Source: Cyanobacterium sp. Dongsha4 | GTDB lineage: Bacteria > Cyanobacteriota > Cyanobacteriia > Cyanobacteriales > Cyanobacteriaceae | Length of the DNA: 64,000 bases | Assembly: GCF_036345015.1 (NCBI RefSeq) | Contig: NZ_CP084098.1 | Span: forward strand, 3,671,326 to 3,735,325 | Direction: 5' to 3' | Part shown: piece after piece, positions 56,065 to 64,000 of the stretch | How positions within the stretch are numbered: position 1 is the first letter of the stretch | Layout: the number at the start of each line of letters is the position of its first letter | Notes under the pieces: model-generated | What the model was told of the DNA's origin: nothing | The model's database searches: none | What the model saw: only the letters and a program-made list of their open reading frames with translations | Position numbers and translations under genes: made by a program

Positions 56065-57012
56065 GTGTTAAAGATTATCACTTATAATAGTCCTGTTGCT
56101 ATAGAACAAAATTCTCTACAAAACATTCATCGGGCTATTGCCCTTGGTAACTTTGATGGTGTGCATCTGGGACATCAGGAAGTAATTAAGCCTATACTGA
56201 AAGGTAATATAGCAAAAAATCTTGTTCCTGCTCTGGTCACATTTATCCCCCATCCCCAAGAGTTTTTTAGCGGACAAACCAAAAAATTACTGACTCCCAT
56301 CAAGGAAAAAGCCCAAATTTTAGATAAATTGGGTATTCAAGAGTTAATTTTACTGCCTTTCGATCGCGAATTAGCTAATTTAACTCCCTTGGAGTTTGTC
56401 AAAGAAGTTTTACTAGAAAAAATCAAGGCTAATTTTGTCAGTGTGGGAGAGGATTTCTGTTTTGGATATAAAAGACAGGGAAAAGCGAAAGATTTACAAT
56501 CCCTTGCTAATCAATATCAAATTGAAGTTAATATTACTCCAGAACAACATTTTCTTGTCAATCAACAAAATATACGTATTAGTAGCTCTTATATTCGTCA
56601 ATCCCTCAGTGAAGGAAAAGTCGAATTAGCTAAAGATATGTTAGGCAGAAATTATCAAATACAAGGAAAAGTAGTGGAGGGGCAAAAACTTGGTAGAGAG
56701 TTAGGTTTTCCTACGGCTAATTTAAAAATTCCTCCTGAAAAATATTTACCTAAGCAGGGAGTTTATGGTGTGAAAGTAGATATACCTCAACAACAGAAAT
56801 ATGATTTATCCGCCGTTATGAATGTGGGTAAACGCCCCACTGTAGGGGGAGAAAGTATAATTGTAGAGGTGCATTTATTAAATTGGCAAGGAGATTTATA
56901 TGGGCAGGATTTAGTGATTAAATTAGTTAATTTTATTCGCCCAGAAAAAAAGTTTACCTCTTTAGATGAGTTGAAGAATCAAATAACTCTCGATTGTCAA
57001 TTATGTCTTTAA
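56065..57012 (+). CDS. ribF: bifunctional riboflavin kinase/FMN adenylyltransferase
   Basis: 315 residues. The N-terminal FAD synthetase domain has GNFDGVHLGHQEVI and SSSYIRQSLSEG; the C-terminal kinase domain has GRELGFPTANLKIPPEK and VYGVKV. It makes FMN and FAD from riboflavin. The start is GTG at 56065, with LKIITYNSP following; no ATG fits better. The next gene starts 51 bp downstream. Confidence 0.95.
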   Translation: MLKIITYNSPVAIEQNSLQNIHRAIALGNFDGVHLGHQEVIKPILKGNIAKNLVPALVTFIPHPQEFFSGQTKKLLTPIKEKAQILDKLGIQELILLPFDRELANLTPLEFVKEVLLEKIKANFVSVGEDFCFGYKRQGKAKDLQSLANQYQIEVNITPEQHFLVNQQNIRISSSYIRQSLSEGKVELAKDMLGRNYQIQGKVVEGQKLGRELGFPTANLKIPPEKYLPKQGVYGVKVDIPQQQKYDLSAVMNVGKRPTVGGESIIVEVHLLNWQGDLYGQDLVIKLVNFIRPEKKFTSLDELKNQITLDCQLCL

Positions 57013-57063
57013 GTTTATTTTCTTGGTAATCTAAATAACTATCAACTATACACTATTTCTGTA

Positions 57064-58620
57064 ATGTCTATATTTTTCAAAAAGAAAAAATTTTGGTCTT
57101 TAAGAAGTGCGGAAGTGACAACTAATGCTTTAATTTCAACTTTCTCGGTAATTATAATATTAGTATTAGTTAATTTTTTAGGCATTAAATATTCTTGGAA
57201 ATTCGACTTTACAGAGAACAAATTATATACTCTTTCTCCTCAAACTCAAGAAGTAATAAAAAATCTTCAAGAGCCTTTACAAGTCTATGTTTTTGATTCT
57301 CCACCAAATAATTTTGATCGCCAATTATTAAATAATTATGCTCGTTATAATGACCTATTTTCTTTTCAATTTGTCGATCCTCAAGTCAATCTTAATCTAA
57401 CACAAAAATTCCAAGTTGATCGCATCGGTGATGTTTATTTAGAATGGCGCGATCGCACTCAATTAGTACAAACTGTCTCTCCTGAAAGTAGATTAACAGA
57501 AGAAAAATTAACCAAAGCCATAGTTAAAATACAAAAACAAACTCAGGCAGTAGTGTATATAATACAAGGTCACGGAGAAGCAAATATTGAAAATCAAGGA
57601 CAAAGTAGCTTTTCTCAAGCAGTGAAGAATCTTCAGGATATGGGCTATATTGTCAATCCCCTTAACTTGGGAGAATCTCCTCTCATTCCCCCCGATGCCG
57701 ATGTATTAATTGTTAGTAGTAGTGATAGAGAATTATTATCAGGAGAAATAAACACGATTAAACAATATTTAGAGCGGGGAGGTAACTTGATGGTAATGTA
57801 TAATGCTCTAAGCCCTACCAGTTTAGAGAGTATATTGGAAGAATGGGGTATAAATTTTAATGATACTCTAGTGGTTGACTCATCAGGCACAGGAGAAATT
57901 CTAGGCTTAGGCCCCTCCATCACTATCATCACTGATTATGGGCAACATCCCATAACCCAAGATTTTAACAATGGTTTGACGATTTTTCCTTGGGCAAGAC
58001 CCATTATTACAGAAAACAAAGATAATATTGAAACAATCCCCCTATTAATTACTAATAGTCAATCTTGGGGAGAAAGTAATTTAGAAGGAGAAACAGTGGA
58101 GTTTGATCCCACAAAAGACATACAAGGGCCTTTAAATATAGGTGTTGCCTTAAGCAAAAAAAATGATGTTATTGCCGATAACCCTAACAACATAACAGAA
58201 AATCTCACTCCCTCTCAAGAATCTGGCTTAAATCCAGAGGAAGAATTACCTAGGGTAGAAGGAGAAACAGATTTACCGATGCCACCTACCATGAAAACTC
58301 CCTCTCCTATTACCAATAATAATGATGCAAACCGCATAAATAAAACATCTGCCGAGACGAGACTATTAGTTATTGGCAATTCAAATTTTGCAACGGATGG
58401 TTGGATTTCTCAGCAACTTAACAGTGATTTCTTTCTTAATAGTGTTGCTTGGTTAGCTAATGAAGATGAAACTAATTTATCTATTCGCCCGAAAGAATCT
58501 GTTAATCGTCGTTTTAATCTTACCCCTTTACAAGCCAATTTGATTTCATGGTTAGCCATTTTTATTATACCTGCTCTCGGTTTCATAGCTGCGATCGCAC
58601 AAAGGCAACTTCGTCAGTGA
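57064..58620 (+). CDS. GldG-like ABC-associated membrane protein
   Basis: 518 residues. N-terminal membrane helix (about 22-45), then the motif FDFTENKLYTLSPQTQ and a periplasmic/extracytoplasmic body (VYIIQGHGE, GGNLMVMYNALSP), a variable Asn/Pro-rich stretch, and a C-terminal helix (SWLAIFIIPALGFIAAIA). This is the GldG/Gldg_ABC family, often beside an ABC permease (GldF-like) and ATPase. Those partners are not adjacent. The role in cyanobacteria is unknown. Confidence 0.85.
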   Translation: MSIFFKKKKFWSLRSAEVTTNALISTFSVIIILVLVNFLGIKYSWKFDFTENKLYTLSPQTQEVIKNLQEPLQVYVFDSPPNNFDRQLLNNYARYNDLFSFQFVDPQVNLNLTQKFQVDRIGDVYLEWRDRTQLVQTVSPESRLTEEKLTKAIVKIQKQTQAVVYIIQGHGEANIENQGQSSFSQAVKNLQDMGYIVNPLNLGESPLIPPDADVLIVSSSDRELLSGEINTIKQYLERGGNLMVMYNALSPTSLESILEEWGINFNDTLVVDSSGTGEILGLGPSITIITDYGQHPITQDFNNGLTIFPWARPIITENKDNIETIPLLITNSQSWGESNLEGETVEFDPTKDIQGPLNIGVALSKKNDVIADNPNNITENLTPSQESGLNPEEELPRVEGETDLPMPPTMKTPSPITNNNDANRINKTSAETRLLVIGNSNFATDGWISQQLNSDFFLNSVAWLANEDETNLSIRPKESVNRRFNLTPLQANLISWLAIFIIPALGFIAAIAQRQLRQ

Positions 58621-58660
58621 TTGCAACTTGGTGGTTGAGAAATAAATAGGATTTTTAGAA

Positions 58661-58954
58661 CTACATTCCCCTTAAGGCTAAAGTAATAATACCTTGTTGA
58701 CCTAGTAAAATTTCTCGTAACAGAGTTATAATCCCCAACCAAATAACAGGGCTGATGTCAATACCTCCCAAAGGAGGCACTATTTTTCTGGTAAAAGCTA
58801 AAAAAGGCTCAGTAGGTATATAAGCTAAACTGTAAGGAAATTGAGTTAGATCAATGTTAGGATACCAAGTGAGAATTATACGGAAAATAAACAACACCGT
58901 CATAATTAGTAAAAGAATACCGAGAATCACACTGGCAATGATAGCAATATTCAT
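58661..58954 (-). CDS. YggT-family (Ycf19-like) membrane protein
   Basis: 97 residues with two hydrophobic segments (about 6-28 and 66-90) and FRIILTWYPNIDLTQFP and EPFLAFTRKIVPPLGGIDISPV, the standard YggT/Ycf19 pattern. Plant homologues (CCB3/YlmG) act in cytochrome and nucleoid organisation; the bacterial role is uncertain. Start at ATG 58954. Confidence 0.9.
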   Translation of the reverse strand: MNIAIIASVILGILLLIMTVLFIFRIILTWYPNIDLTQFPYSLAYIPTEPFLAFTRKIVPPLGGIDISPVIWLGIITLLREILLGQQGIITLALRGM

Positions 58955-59021
58955 CAGCTTTTATTGTCGATAGGTTCACTGTTTTAGCCTTTCCATCCTA
59001 GCATACTTGTGAACTCCAAAC

Positions 59022-60068
59022 TTAACTTACAGAAGCTAATTTCAAGGGTGACACCAAACTACTAGCTATTTCAACCCCCTTCCACAGTAAATCGGGGTAA
59101 TTTTCTATTTGATTAGTAGTAGAAATATTTTCCAGCTCTTGTAACACATCAGCAATAATTTTTCTTCCCTTACTGCCAAAAGCAATTCCCGCCACCCTAG
59201 AAGTTAAATTTAATTCAGACAATTTTTTGATAGTATATTCGTTTGTCCCTCCTGCTAACTGTATAAATCCTTTCAGATTGCTATTCATTAATTTCTGAGC
59301 ATATTTAATGGTTAAATGGGTTGTGCCTTCTCCTATATCGCCACTCATAGGGCGCCCATCCGTCTGCCAAATTAAGGGAATTTTCAAAGGAGTAATAAAA
59401 TCAGAAATCTTTTGTAAATAATCCATTATATTGGGTGTATAAGGACAACTAATGGCAATTACTTTTAATTTAGATAAATGGGGCTGTAATTTTTTCCAAA
59501 CAGATACAAATTGAGAGAAATGTCCTTCCTGAGTATGAATTTCGATCGCATCTATAGGTAAAATATCTAACCATTCCACAATAGTATCAATAGTAATAAA
59601 AATAGATTCAGTTTGGATTAAATCAAGAGGGCAAATCGGTAAACAACGACCACAACCATAACATAAATCCGACTTTACCCCCCGATAAATAGAAGAAAAT
59701 GTAATAGCATCCGCCGGGCAAATTGACTCACAAGGGCGAGGACAATCTGTAGGACAAAGGTTAGGATTAAAGTAGGCTTTGCGAAAATGAGGGTCTTCAC
59801 CATCATTAATACTGACCATTATAAAGGGGGAAAAATGAGAATCATAGCCTTTTTTTCTTGCCTTTAAAAATAAATCTTGTGCTTTTTTTATTCCTTCCAA
59901 TGCACTATGAATTACAGCCTTATCCGCCGCCATATCAATACAATCTGCTCCTGCAAGAGTATAAATTAGTGCTAAATTACGAATAGAAGGCAAATGTTGA
60001 TAACTTGCACCACAAATCAACTTGAACCAATTACCTTCTTGTAAAGAATAAAACGGAGAATAAGACAT
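59022..60068 (-). CDS. ldpA: light-dependent period protein LdpA
   Basis: 348 residues. Two [4Fe-4S] ferredoxin motifs are at Cys105/109/113/117 (CPTDCPRPCESICP) and Cys136/139/142/146 (CYGCGRCLPICP). The remainder matches LdpA, which senses redox state and modulates the circadian period through light input, with a conserved N-terminal EGNWFKLICGASYQHLPSIR (shortened). Start at ATG 60068. Its neighbours are not clock genes. Confidence 0.93.
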   Translation of the reverse strand: MSYSPFYSLQEGNWFKLICGASYQHLPSIRNLALIYTLAGADCIDMAADKAVIHSALEGIKKAQDLFLKARKKGYDSHFSPFIMVSINDGEDPHFRKAYFNPNLCPTDCPRPCESICPADAITFSSIYRGVKSDLCYGCGRCLPICPLDLIQTESIFITIDTIVEWLDILPIDAIEIHTQEGHFSQFVSVWKKLQPHLSKLKVIAISCPYTPNIMDYLQKISDFITPLKIPLIWQTDGRPMSGDIGEGTTHLTIKYAQKLMNSNLKGFIQLAGGTNEYTIKKLSELNLTSRVAGIAFGSKGRKIIADVLQELENISTTNQIENYPDLLWKGVEIASSLVSPLKLASVS

Positions 60069-60314
60069 TAATTATACTCGGTAGGAAAATATTAAAGATA
60101 TATAGTCAGGGTAAGAAAACAAGAAAAATTTTTTAAAACACTCAAATTATGATCTAAAATTTTCTTTCAGTTATCATATTTTTTTCATAATCTGCAAAGA
60201 TAAATTGAATCAAAATATAGGTATATTTAATAAACAAGACAACCAACTTATTTTCTATTTATATTTAATTTGAATAATCAAGAATTAATAGTATAAAAAA
60301 CCTTCAAATATAAC

Positions 60315-60890
60315 CTAATTATTCACCTCTGCCATTTCAATGACTCGATTATCCCAATCTTTTACTAAAAAATTAAGGGGTTTTTCACTACGAATTTTAT
60401 ATTTCAAACGACGGGCTTGTACTCTTAATAACAATGCTTCTAAACATTCACCATCGAAACATACATGACGCTGACAATTTTTATAACCTAAACTAGCACC
60501 GCCAATAATATGTAATTGACTATTTTTTTTCAATTGATACCATAAACCATCTTTAGGCTTAACCATCGTATCATTAAAACCAGAACCCATATAAATAGGA
60601 TCAAAAGCACTTGCTCCTAAACTTTGCTCATAGTTATAGTAATAGTGTAAAGGAACATCTGCAACGGGTAAACCTAATAGATTTTCATAAAATTCCTGAG
60701 CAATCACCAAATCAGACACCATTACAGTATAAACTTTTGGAGCGCTAGTCAAAAACATCCACATCGCACCGCCATAAGCGATTAACAGCATTACCATAAT
60801 GCCCTGAGTGGAGAAAAGAGTATCTGTTAATTCTGGGAAAAATGCCGCTAAAGAAATATTGGTTAAGGTCAAACTCCCCTCTATAATCAT
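60315..60890 (-). CDS. glyoxalase-fold (VOC) protein with N-terminal membrane helix
   Basis: 191 residues. A hydrophobic helix (about 30-48) precedes a VOC-like domain: VYTVMVSDLVIAQEFYENLLGLP, a typical beta-alpha start, and RLKYKIRSEKPLNFLVKDWDNRVIEMAE at the end (shortened). The metal-binding pattern of a true glyoxalase I is not obvious. Function unknown; the family occurs in many cyanobacteria. Confidence 0.7.
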   Translation of the reverse strand: MIIEGSLTLTNISLAAFFPELTDTLFSTQGIMVMLLIAYGGAMWMFLTSAPKVYTVMVSDLVIAQEFYENLLGLPVADVPLHYYYNYEQSLGASAFDPIYMGSGFNDTMVKPKDGLWYQLKKNSQLHIIGGASLGYKNCQRHVCFDGECLEALLLRVQARRLKYKIRSEKPLNFLVKDWDNRVIEMAEVNN

Positions 60891-61163
60891 ATCAGTCTAA
60901 TTTTTTAGGTTTTTCTACCATTATAAAAGGCCTAAGTATTAACTACAAGCAAGATAGATAAAGAGTAATTATTATAATTCCTAGGAAAATAATGTTATAA
61001 AAATTAAAAATGTTGTATTTTAAATCATCAATGTATCATATCTTGTGCTTTTTATTTTAAAAATATTTCATATAATAAACTTAATTTAATACTAAAATAT
61101 ATAGCTATTTAAAAATATTTTTTATATCACAATAAATAAATATAATTGCATTTTGACACTATT

Positions 61164-61781
61164 ATGAATAGTAATAATATCTTTTTTTCAGACCTCAATC
61201 ATGAATTGTTAATTCCCTTACATAAAGAATCAGATATATTTTTGTGGGAAAAATGGCAAAGTAATCCTAGTAAAGCTAGATATTTAGTAGAAATTTTTAT
61301 TCGTTATCATAAGCTAATTAATGACTGCCAAGAAAATTATATTGATAAAGTTAGCTTAGATAAATATTATAAACAAATATGGTTTTATATTATTGATAAT
61401 TTACTCGAATATCCTATTAGTGAAGAGACAATTCTCAGAGATGTTATTTTTACTTTAAGCAAAAATTTTTTTCAGGAACATAATGTCATTTATAACTCTT
61501 TTTATATTAATCCTATTGATTATGATTTATTAAAAAAATATATTCCTCTGATTTATTTCTTAAATAAGAGCTTAAACAAATTAAATTCGCTGGAAAGATT
61601 AACCATAGTTGCCATAGACAAATTTGGGTGGCAGGAAGAAAAACTGATAGAATATTTGAGACAACACCAACAAAATTTAACCATTGCTGAATTAAAAAGT
61701 TATTACACAAAAGGTTATAGTAATTTAATTAATAATCTTCCTACAGACATAATTGCTATTTATCTTCAAAATGATGACTAA
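61164..61781 (+). CDS. helical protein of unknown function, upstream of ndhL
   Basis: About 205 residues from ATG 61164 (a TTG 18 bases earlier is less likely). It is mostly helical and rich in Ile, Asn, Tyr and Lys. The end, ERLTIVAIDKFGWQEEKLIEYL and then LTIAELKSYYTKGYSNLI, resembles the layout of sigma-70 region 4 (a helix, FGW-like loop, recognition-like helix), but this is a weak impression. Very AT-rich, with a poor leader. It may be lineage-specific. Confidence 0.5.
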   Translation: MNSNNIFFSDLNHELLIPLHKESDIFLWEKWQSNPSKARYLVEIFIRYHKLINDCQENYIDKVSLDKYYKQIWFYIIDNLLEYPISEETILRDVIFTLSKNFFQEHNVIYNSFYINPIDYDLLKKYIPLIYFLNKSLNKLNSLERLTIVAIDKFGWQEEKLIEYLRQHQQNLTIAELKSYYTKGYSNLINNLPTDIIAIYLQNDD

Positions 61782-61870
61782 AGTTCACCCCATTTAAAAA
61801 AGTAGATGGTTTGAAAATATAGTAATCTAATAAGATAGAACAAAACCTTAACGATAAAACTATATAGATA

Positions 61871-62122
61871 ATGGAAAACTTATTAAACTTAGAAAATATC
61901 GGCTTAGAAACCATCATTACCGCATCACTATACCTAACTTTAAGCGGCTTATATTTATTGATCATACCTGCAGGAGTTTACTTTTATCTTAATCAAAGAT
62001 GGTATGTTGCTAGTTCTTTTGAAAGAGCTTTTATGTATTTTATGGTGTTCTTTTCTTTCCCCGGAATGCTTTTATTAAGTCCTTTTCTGAATTTCCGTCC
62101 TCGTCGTCGTGAATTAAGCTAA
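61871..62122 (+). CDS. ndhL: NAD(P)H-quinone oxidoreductase subunit NdhL
   Basis: 83 residues, two membrane helices (about 17-38 and 53-72). [40 protein letters not shown] and [20 protein letters not shown] match NdhL (InaA/Ssr1386-type), a small NDH-1 subunit of the thylakoid membrane needed for CO2 uptake. The DUF3007 gene follows 18 bp later and trpA further on, a widely conserved neighbourhood. Confidence 0.95.
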   Translation: MENLLNLENIGLETIITASLYLTLSGLYLLIIPAGVYFYLNQRWYVASSFERAFMYFMVFFSFPGMLLLSPFLNFRPRRRELS

Positions 62123-62140
62123 CACAAAAATAATTAATTT

Positions 62141-62434
62141 ATGAGAAGAATAGATGCTATTTTAATTGCCTTTGCCGTGTTTGTTGCGGGGGGCATTATT
62201 TATGTAATATTTCAATATCTTGGTTTTGATGCCTATGATGCGGGTATTTGGAGTCAAGTTTTATTAGTTTTAGGTTTGCTTGGCTGGGTAGTTACTTATT
62301 TATTTCGGGTTTTCACAAATAACATGACCTATCATAAGCAGGTTAAAGATTATGATGATGCTTTTTTTGCTAAACAGTTAGAAAAAATGTCTCCCGAAGA
62401 AATTGAAAAATTAATGGCGGAAAAAGATAGTTAA
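62141..62434 (+). CDS. DUF3007-family membrane protein
   Basis: 97 residues. Two membrane helices (about 6-26 and 38-58) followed by MTYHKQVKDYDDAFFAKQLEKMSPEEIEKLM. This is the DUF3007 protein usually between ndhL and trpA. It is plausibly linked to NDH-1 or photosynthesis because of its constant position. Start at ATG 62141, 18 bp after ndhL. Confidence 0.92.
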   Translation: MRRIDAILIAFAVFVAGGIIYVIFQYLGFDAYDAGIWSQVLLVLGLLGWVVTYLFRVFTNNMTYHKQVKDYDDAFFAKQLEKMSPEEIEKLMAEKDS

Positions 62435-62515
62435 ACACTGAAAATTAATGGTTTTTTTCCTGTAAGGGGCGATAGGCAAAGACAATAAAAAATTAGTTTC
62501 TCTCTGATACCATAA

Positions 62516-62535
62516 GGGTTGAATATATTCAACCC
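62516..62535. repeat. perfect 20-bp palindrome GGGTTGAATATATTCAACCC
   Basis: Located between the DUF3007 gene and trpA. Imperfect relatives occur at about 29034 and 26341 in similar flanks (CCCTACCACCCC and CTTAGTTTC-type). A hairpin or binding site is possible. Confidence 0.8.
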
Positions 62536-62634
62536 CAATATCCCAACACCCTAAGCCTCTACTTCCCCTCCGTCACCCCTTCTCCTCATCTTTTACTTAT
62601 TACTTTTAGCTATATAAATTAAATATTTTTAACT

Positions 62635-63429
62635 ATGTCTTCTATTTCTCAACGTTTTGCTGAACTAAAAAAACAAGATAAATGTGCTTTAATTCCTTTT
62701 ATTACTGCAGGTGATCCAAATTTAGCAACCACCGAAAAAGCTATTCAGATTTTGGTAGAAAAAGGGGCAGATTTTATCGAATTGGGTGTTCCTTATTCTG
62801 ATCCTTTGGCTGATGGTCCTGTAATTCAAGCGGCGGCTACTAGGGCTTTGAAAAAGGGTGTTTGTTTGGAAGATGTTTTAAATATTGTGAGAAATTTAAA
62901 GGGAAAAATTGAAATTCCTATTATTCTTTTTACTTACTATAACCCCATTTTTTATCGAGGAGCAGAAAATTTTTTGGGAATGATTGCAGAGGCTGGTGTT
63001 AAAGGTTTAGTTGTACCTGATTTGCCTTTGGAGGAAGCGGAAGGTTTTTTAAATACTGCACAGAAAAAAGGCATTGAGGTTATCCTTTTAGTTGCCCCTA
63101 CAAGTCCGATGGAACGCATCAAACATATTGCTGAGAAATCTCAAGGGTTTATCTATTTAGTAAGTGTGACTGGGGTAACGGGAGTACGTTCTGAAGTACA
63201 GAGTAGAGTGAAGGATTTAATTGCTCAATTAAAAACAGTAACAGATAAACCTATTGGAGTTGGTTTTGGTATTTCTGAGCCTTCTCAGGCAACTCAAATT
63301 AAGGATTGGGGGGCAGATGGAGTTATTGTTGGTAGTGCTTTCGTGAAAAAGTTGAATAATGATAATGAGGAAGAAGGCTTGGGTGCGATCGCATCTTTAT
63401 GTTCTGATTTGAAACAAGCCATCATTTAA
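62635..63429 (+). CDS. trpA: tryptophan synthase alpha chain
   Basis: 264 residues. [32 protein letters not shown] with the catalytic Glu and Asp, VTGVTGVRS and the phosphate-binding GFGISEPSQ. It splits indole-glycerol phosphate to indole and glyceraldehyde-3-phosphate. The beta chain is elsewhere, as usual here. Third member of the ndhL-DUF3007-trpA block. Confidence 0.96.
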   Translation: MSSISQRFAELKKQDKCALIPFITAGDPNLATTEKAIQILVEKGADFIELGVPYSDPLADGPVIQAAATRALKKGVCLEDVLNIVRNLKGKIEIPIILFTYYNPIFYRGAENFLGMIAEAGVKGLVVPDLPLEEAEGFLNTAQKKGIEVILLVAPTSPMERIKHIAEKSQGFIYLVSVTGVTGVRSEVQSRVKDLIAQLKTVTDKPIGVGFGISEPSQATQIKDWGADGVIVGSAFVKKLNNDNEEEGLGAIASLCSDLKQAII

Positions 63430-63551
63430 GAATAGGTTTTAGGTGTTAGGCTCTGGGTTTTAGTGTACGACTATTAATTTATAATTAATTAACCTGCTTT
63501 TTGTGAAATAATTGAAGATGAAGAATTCATAACAAAATTAAACCAATAACC

Positions 63552-64000
63552 ATGAAACTTAATTGGTGGAAACGTTTATTAAAAAATGCGATCACGAAGT
63601 TGCACCGCGCGATCGCTACACTTTTAATTGTGATAATTACTATTATTAATCCAGTGGGATTACATCCTGCCCAAGCAATTTTAGCTCAAGGAGATGCCAT
63701 CACCGATCCAGAGGCAATACTTCGTTATGCTTTACCCATAGATAATGATATTATCAGACAAATTCAAGGAGACATTGAAAAAATATCCCGAAATTTGAGA
63801 GCAAAACGTTGGGCACCAGTAGAAAAAGAAGTTCGTAATGCGGCTTTCTTACTTAAACTTCATCAAGATGATTTAGTACAAGGTGTACCCGAAGAACTAC
63901 AGCCCAAAGCCAGAGAATTAGTTACTGCTATCACTGAAGATGTGGCAAAACTACAAGAATTAGTAGAAAAACAAGATAAAGAGCAAGTATATCTGACCAG
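63552..64000 (+). CDS. CYP38/TLP40-like peptidylprolyl isomerase, N-terminal part
   Basis: 149 residues to the window edge. A signal peptide (about 1-43, hydrophobic ATLLIVIITIINPVGL, then ALA-like) is followed by a helical domain with DPEAILRYALPIDNDIIRQIQ and KRWAPVEKEVRNAAFLL, typical of the lumenal cyclophilin CYP38/TLP40 and its cyanobacterial homologue. The cyclophilin domain is beyond the edge. It is thought to help photosystem II assembly. A HIP1-bounded repeat lies in the codons for residues 13-22 of the signal peptide. Confidence 0.85.
   Translation, partial: MKLNWWKRLLKNAITKLHRAIATLLIVIITIINPVGLHPAQAILAQGDAITDPEAILRYALPIDNDIIRQIQGDIEKISRNLRAKRWAPVEKEVRNAAFLLKLHQDDLVQGVPEELQPKARELVTAITEDVAKLQELVEKQDKEQVYLT
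63588..63616 (+). repeat. HIP1-bounded repeat inside coding sequence
   Basis: It begins GCGATCACGAAG and ends CGCGCGATCGC; the outer parts match the reverse complement of R1-R3 (GCGATCAC...GCGCGATCGC). It is in frame and encodes A-I-T-K-L-H-R-A-I-A in the signal peptide. Confidence 0.6.

Noticed and set aside
61756-61965. 69-codon minus-strand frame over the ndhL start
   Set aside because: Antisense to ndhL and its leader; no support.

Overview
The window comes from a cyanobacterium. It carries petN, ndhD, ndhL, an LdpA homologue, the response regulator RpaA, the ferredoxin-thioredoxin reductase catalytic chain, a cyAbrB-type regulator and a CYP38/TLP40-like lumenal protein. The octamer GCGATCGC (HIP1) occurs more than 40 times. 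The DNA is AT-rich, and the gene content fits a low-GC unicellular lineage of the Cyanobacterium/Geminocystis type; that lineage is inference. I saw no rRNA, tRNA, CRISPR array or intact insertion sequence.

Left third (1-20 kb): a partial membrane-fusion protein, then petN with a second tiny membrane gene beside it, a membrane metalloprotease with a degenerate J domain, an Spx/ArsC-like protein, moaA, purB, a fused two-domain peptide ABC ATPase, PBP2, radC, a PLP lyase of the methionine gamma-lyase/aluminium-resistance family, and nadA. Downstream of nadA an FkbM-type methyltransferase gene lies between intact nadA and a truncated, almost identical second nadA copy. Then come ndhD, a large unknown protein, a degenerate sensor kinase and an acetyltransferase.

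Middle (20-42 kb): rpaA, a PpiC isomerase, an M1 aminopeptidase with C-terminal helical repeats, a YgiT/DUF4258 toxin-antitoxin-like pair, thiS, ftrC, a CGLD27/Ycf36 protein, rsfS, the two TldD/PmbA-family genes (about 12 kb apart), a CHAT-domain protein, a branched-chain-type ABC ATPase, cobA, moaB, several small or unknown membrane or secreted proteins, an AMP-forming acyl-CoA (malonyl-CoA-like) synthetase and leuB.

Accessory island (about 42.7-45.3 kb): three small type II toxin-antitoxin modules, one with a toxin lacking its N-terminus, are separated by copies of one 38-bp repeat bounded by HIP1 octamers. A fragment of proS and a probable Calx-beta fragment lie at its edges. Intact proS follows. 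This is the most recombination-scarred part of the window.

Right third (45-64 kb) is mostly housekeeping: proS, a ComFB-like protein, tatC, a DUF4335 protein, glgA (with a good sigma-70 promoter), dapB, pyrB, a coiled-coil membrane protein, cyAbrB, ribF, a GldG-like protein, a YggT protein, ldpA, a VOC-fold membrane protein, the ndhL-DUF3007-trpA block, and the start of the CYP38-like gene. Many intergenic gaps hold short tandem heptamers and dispersed palindromic elements. I found no clearly new enzymatic system; the most unusual structure is the repeat-punctuated toxin-antitoxin array and the two partial gene duplications (nadA, proS) that border accessory DNA.
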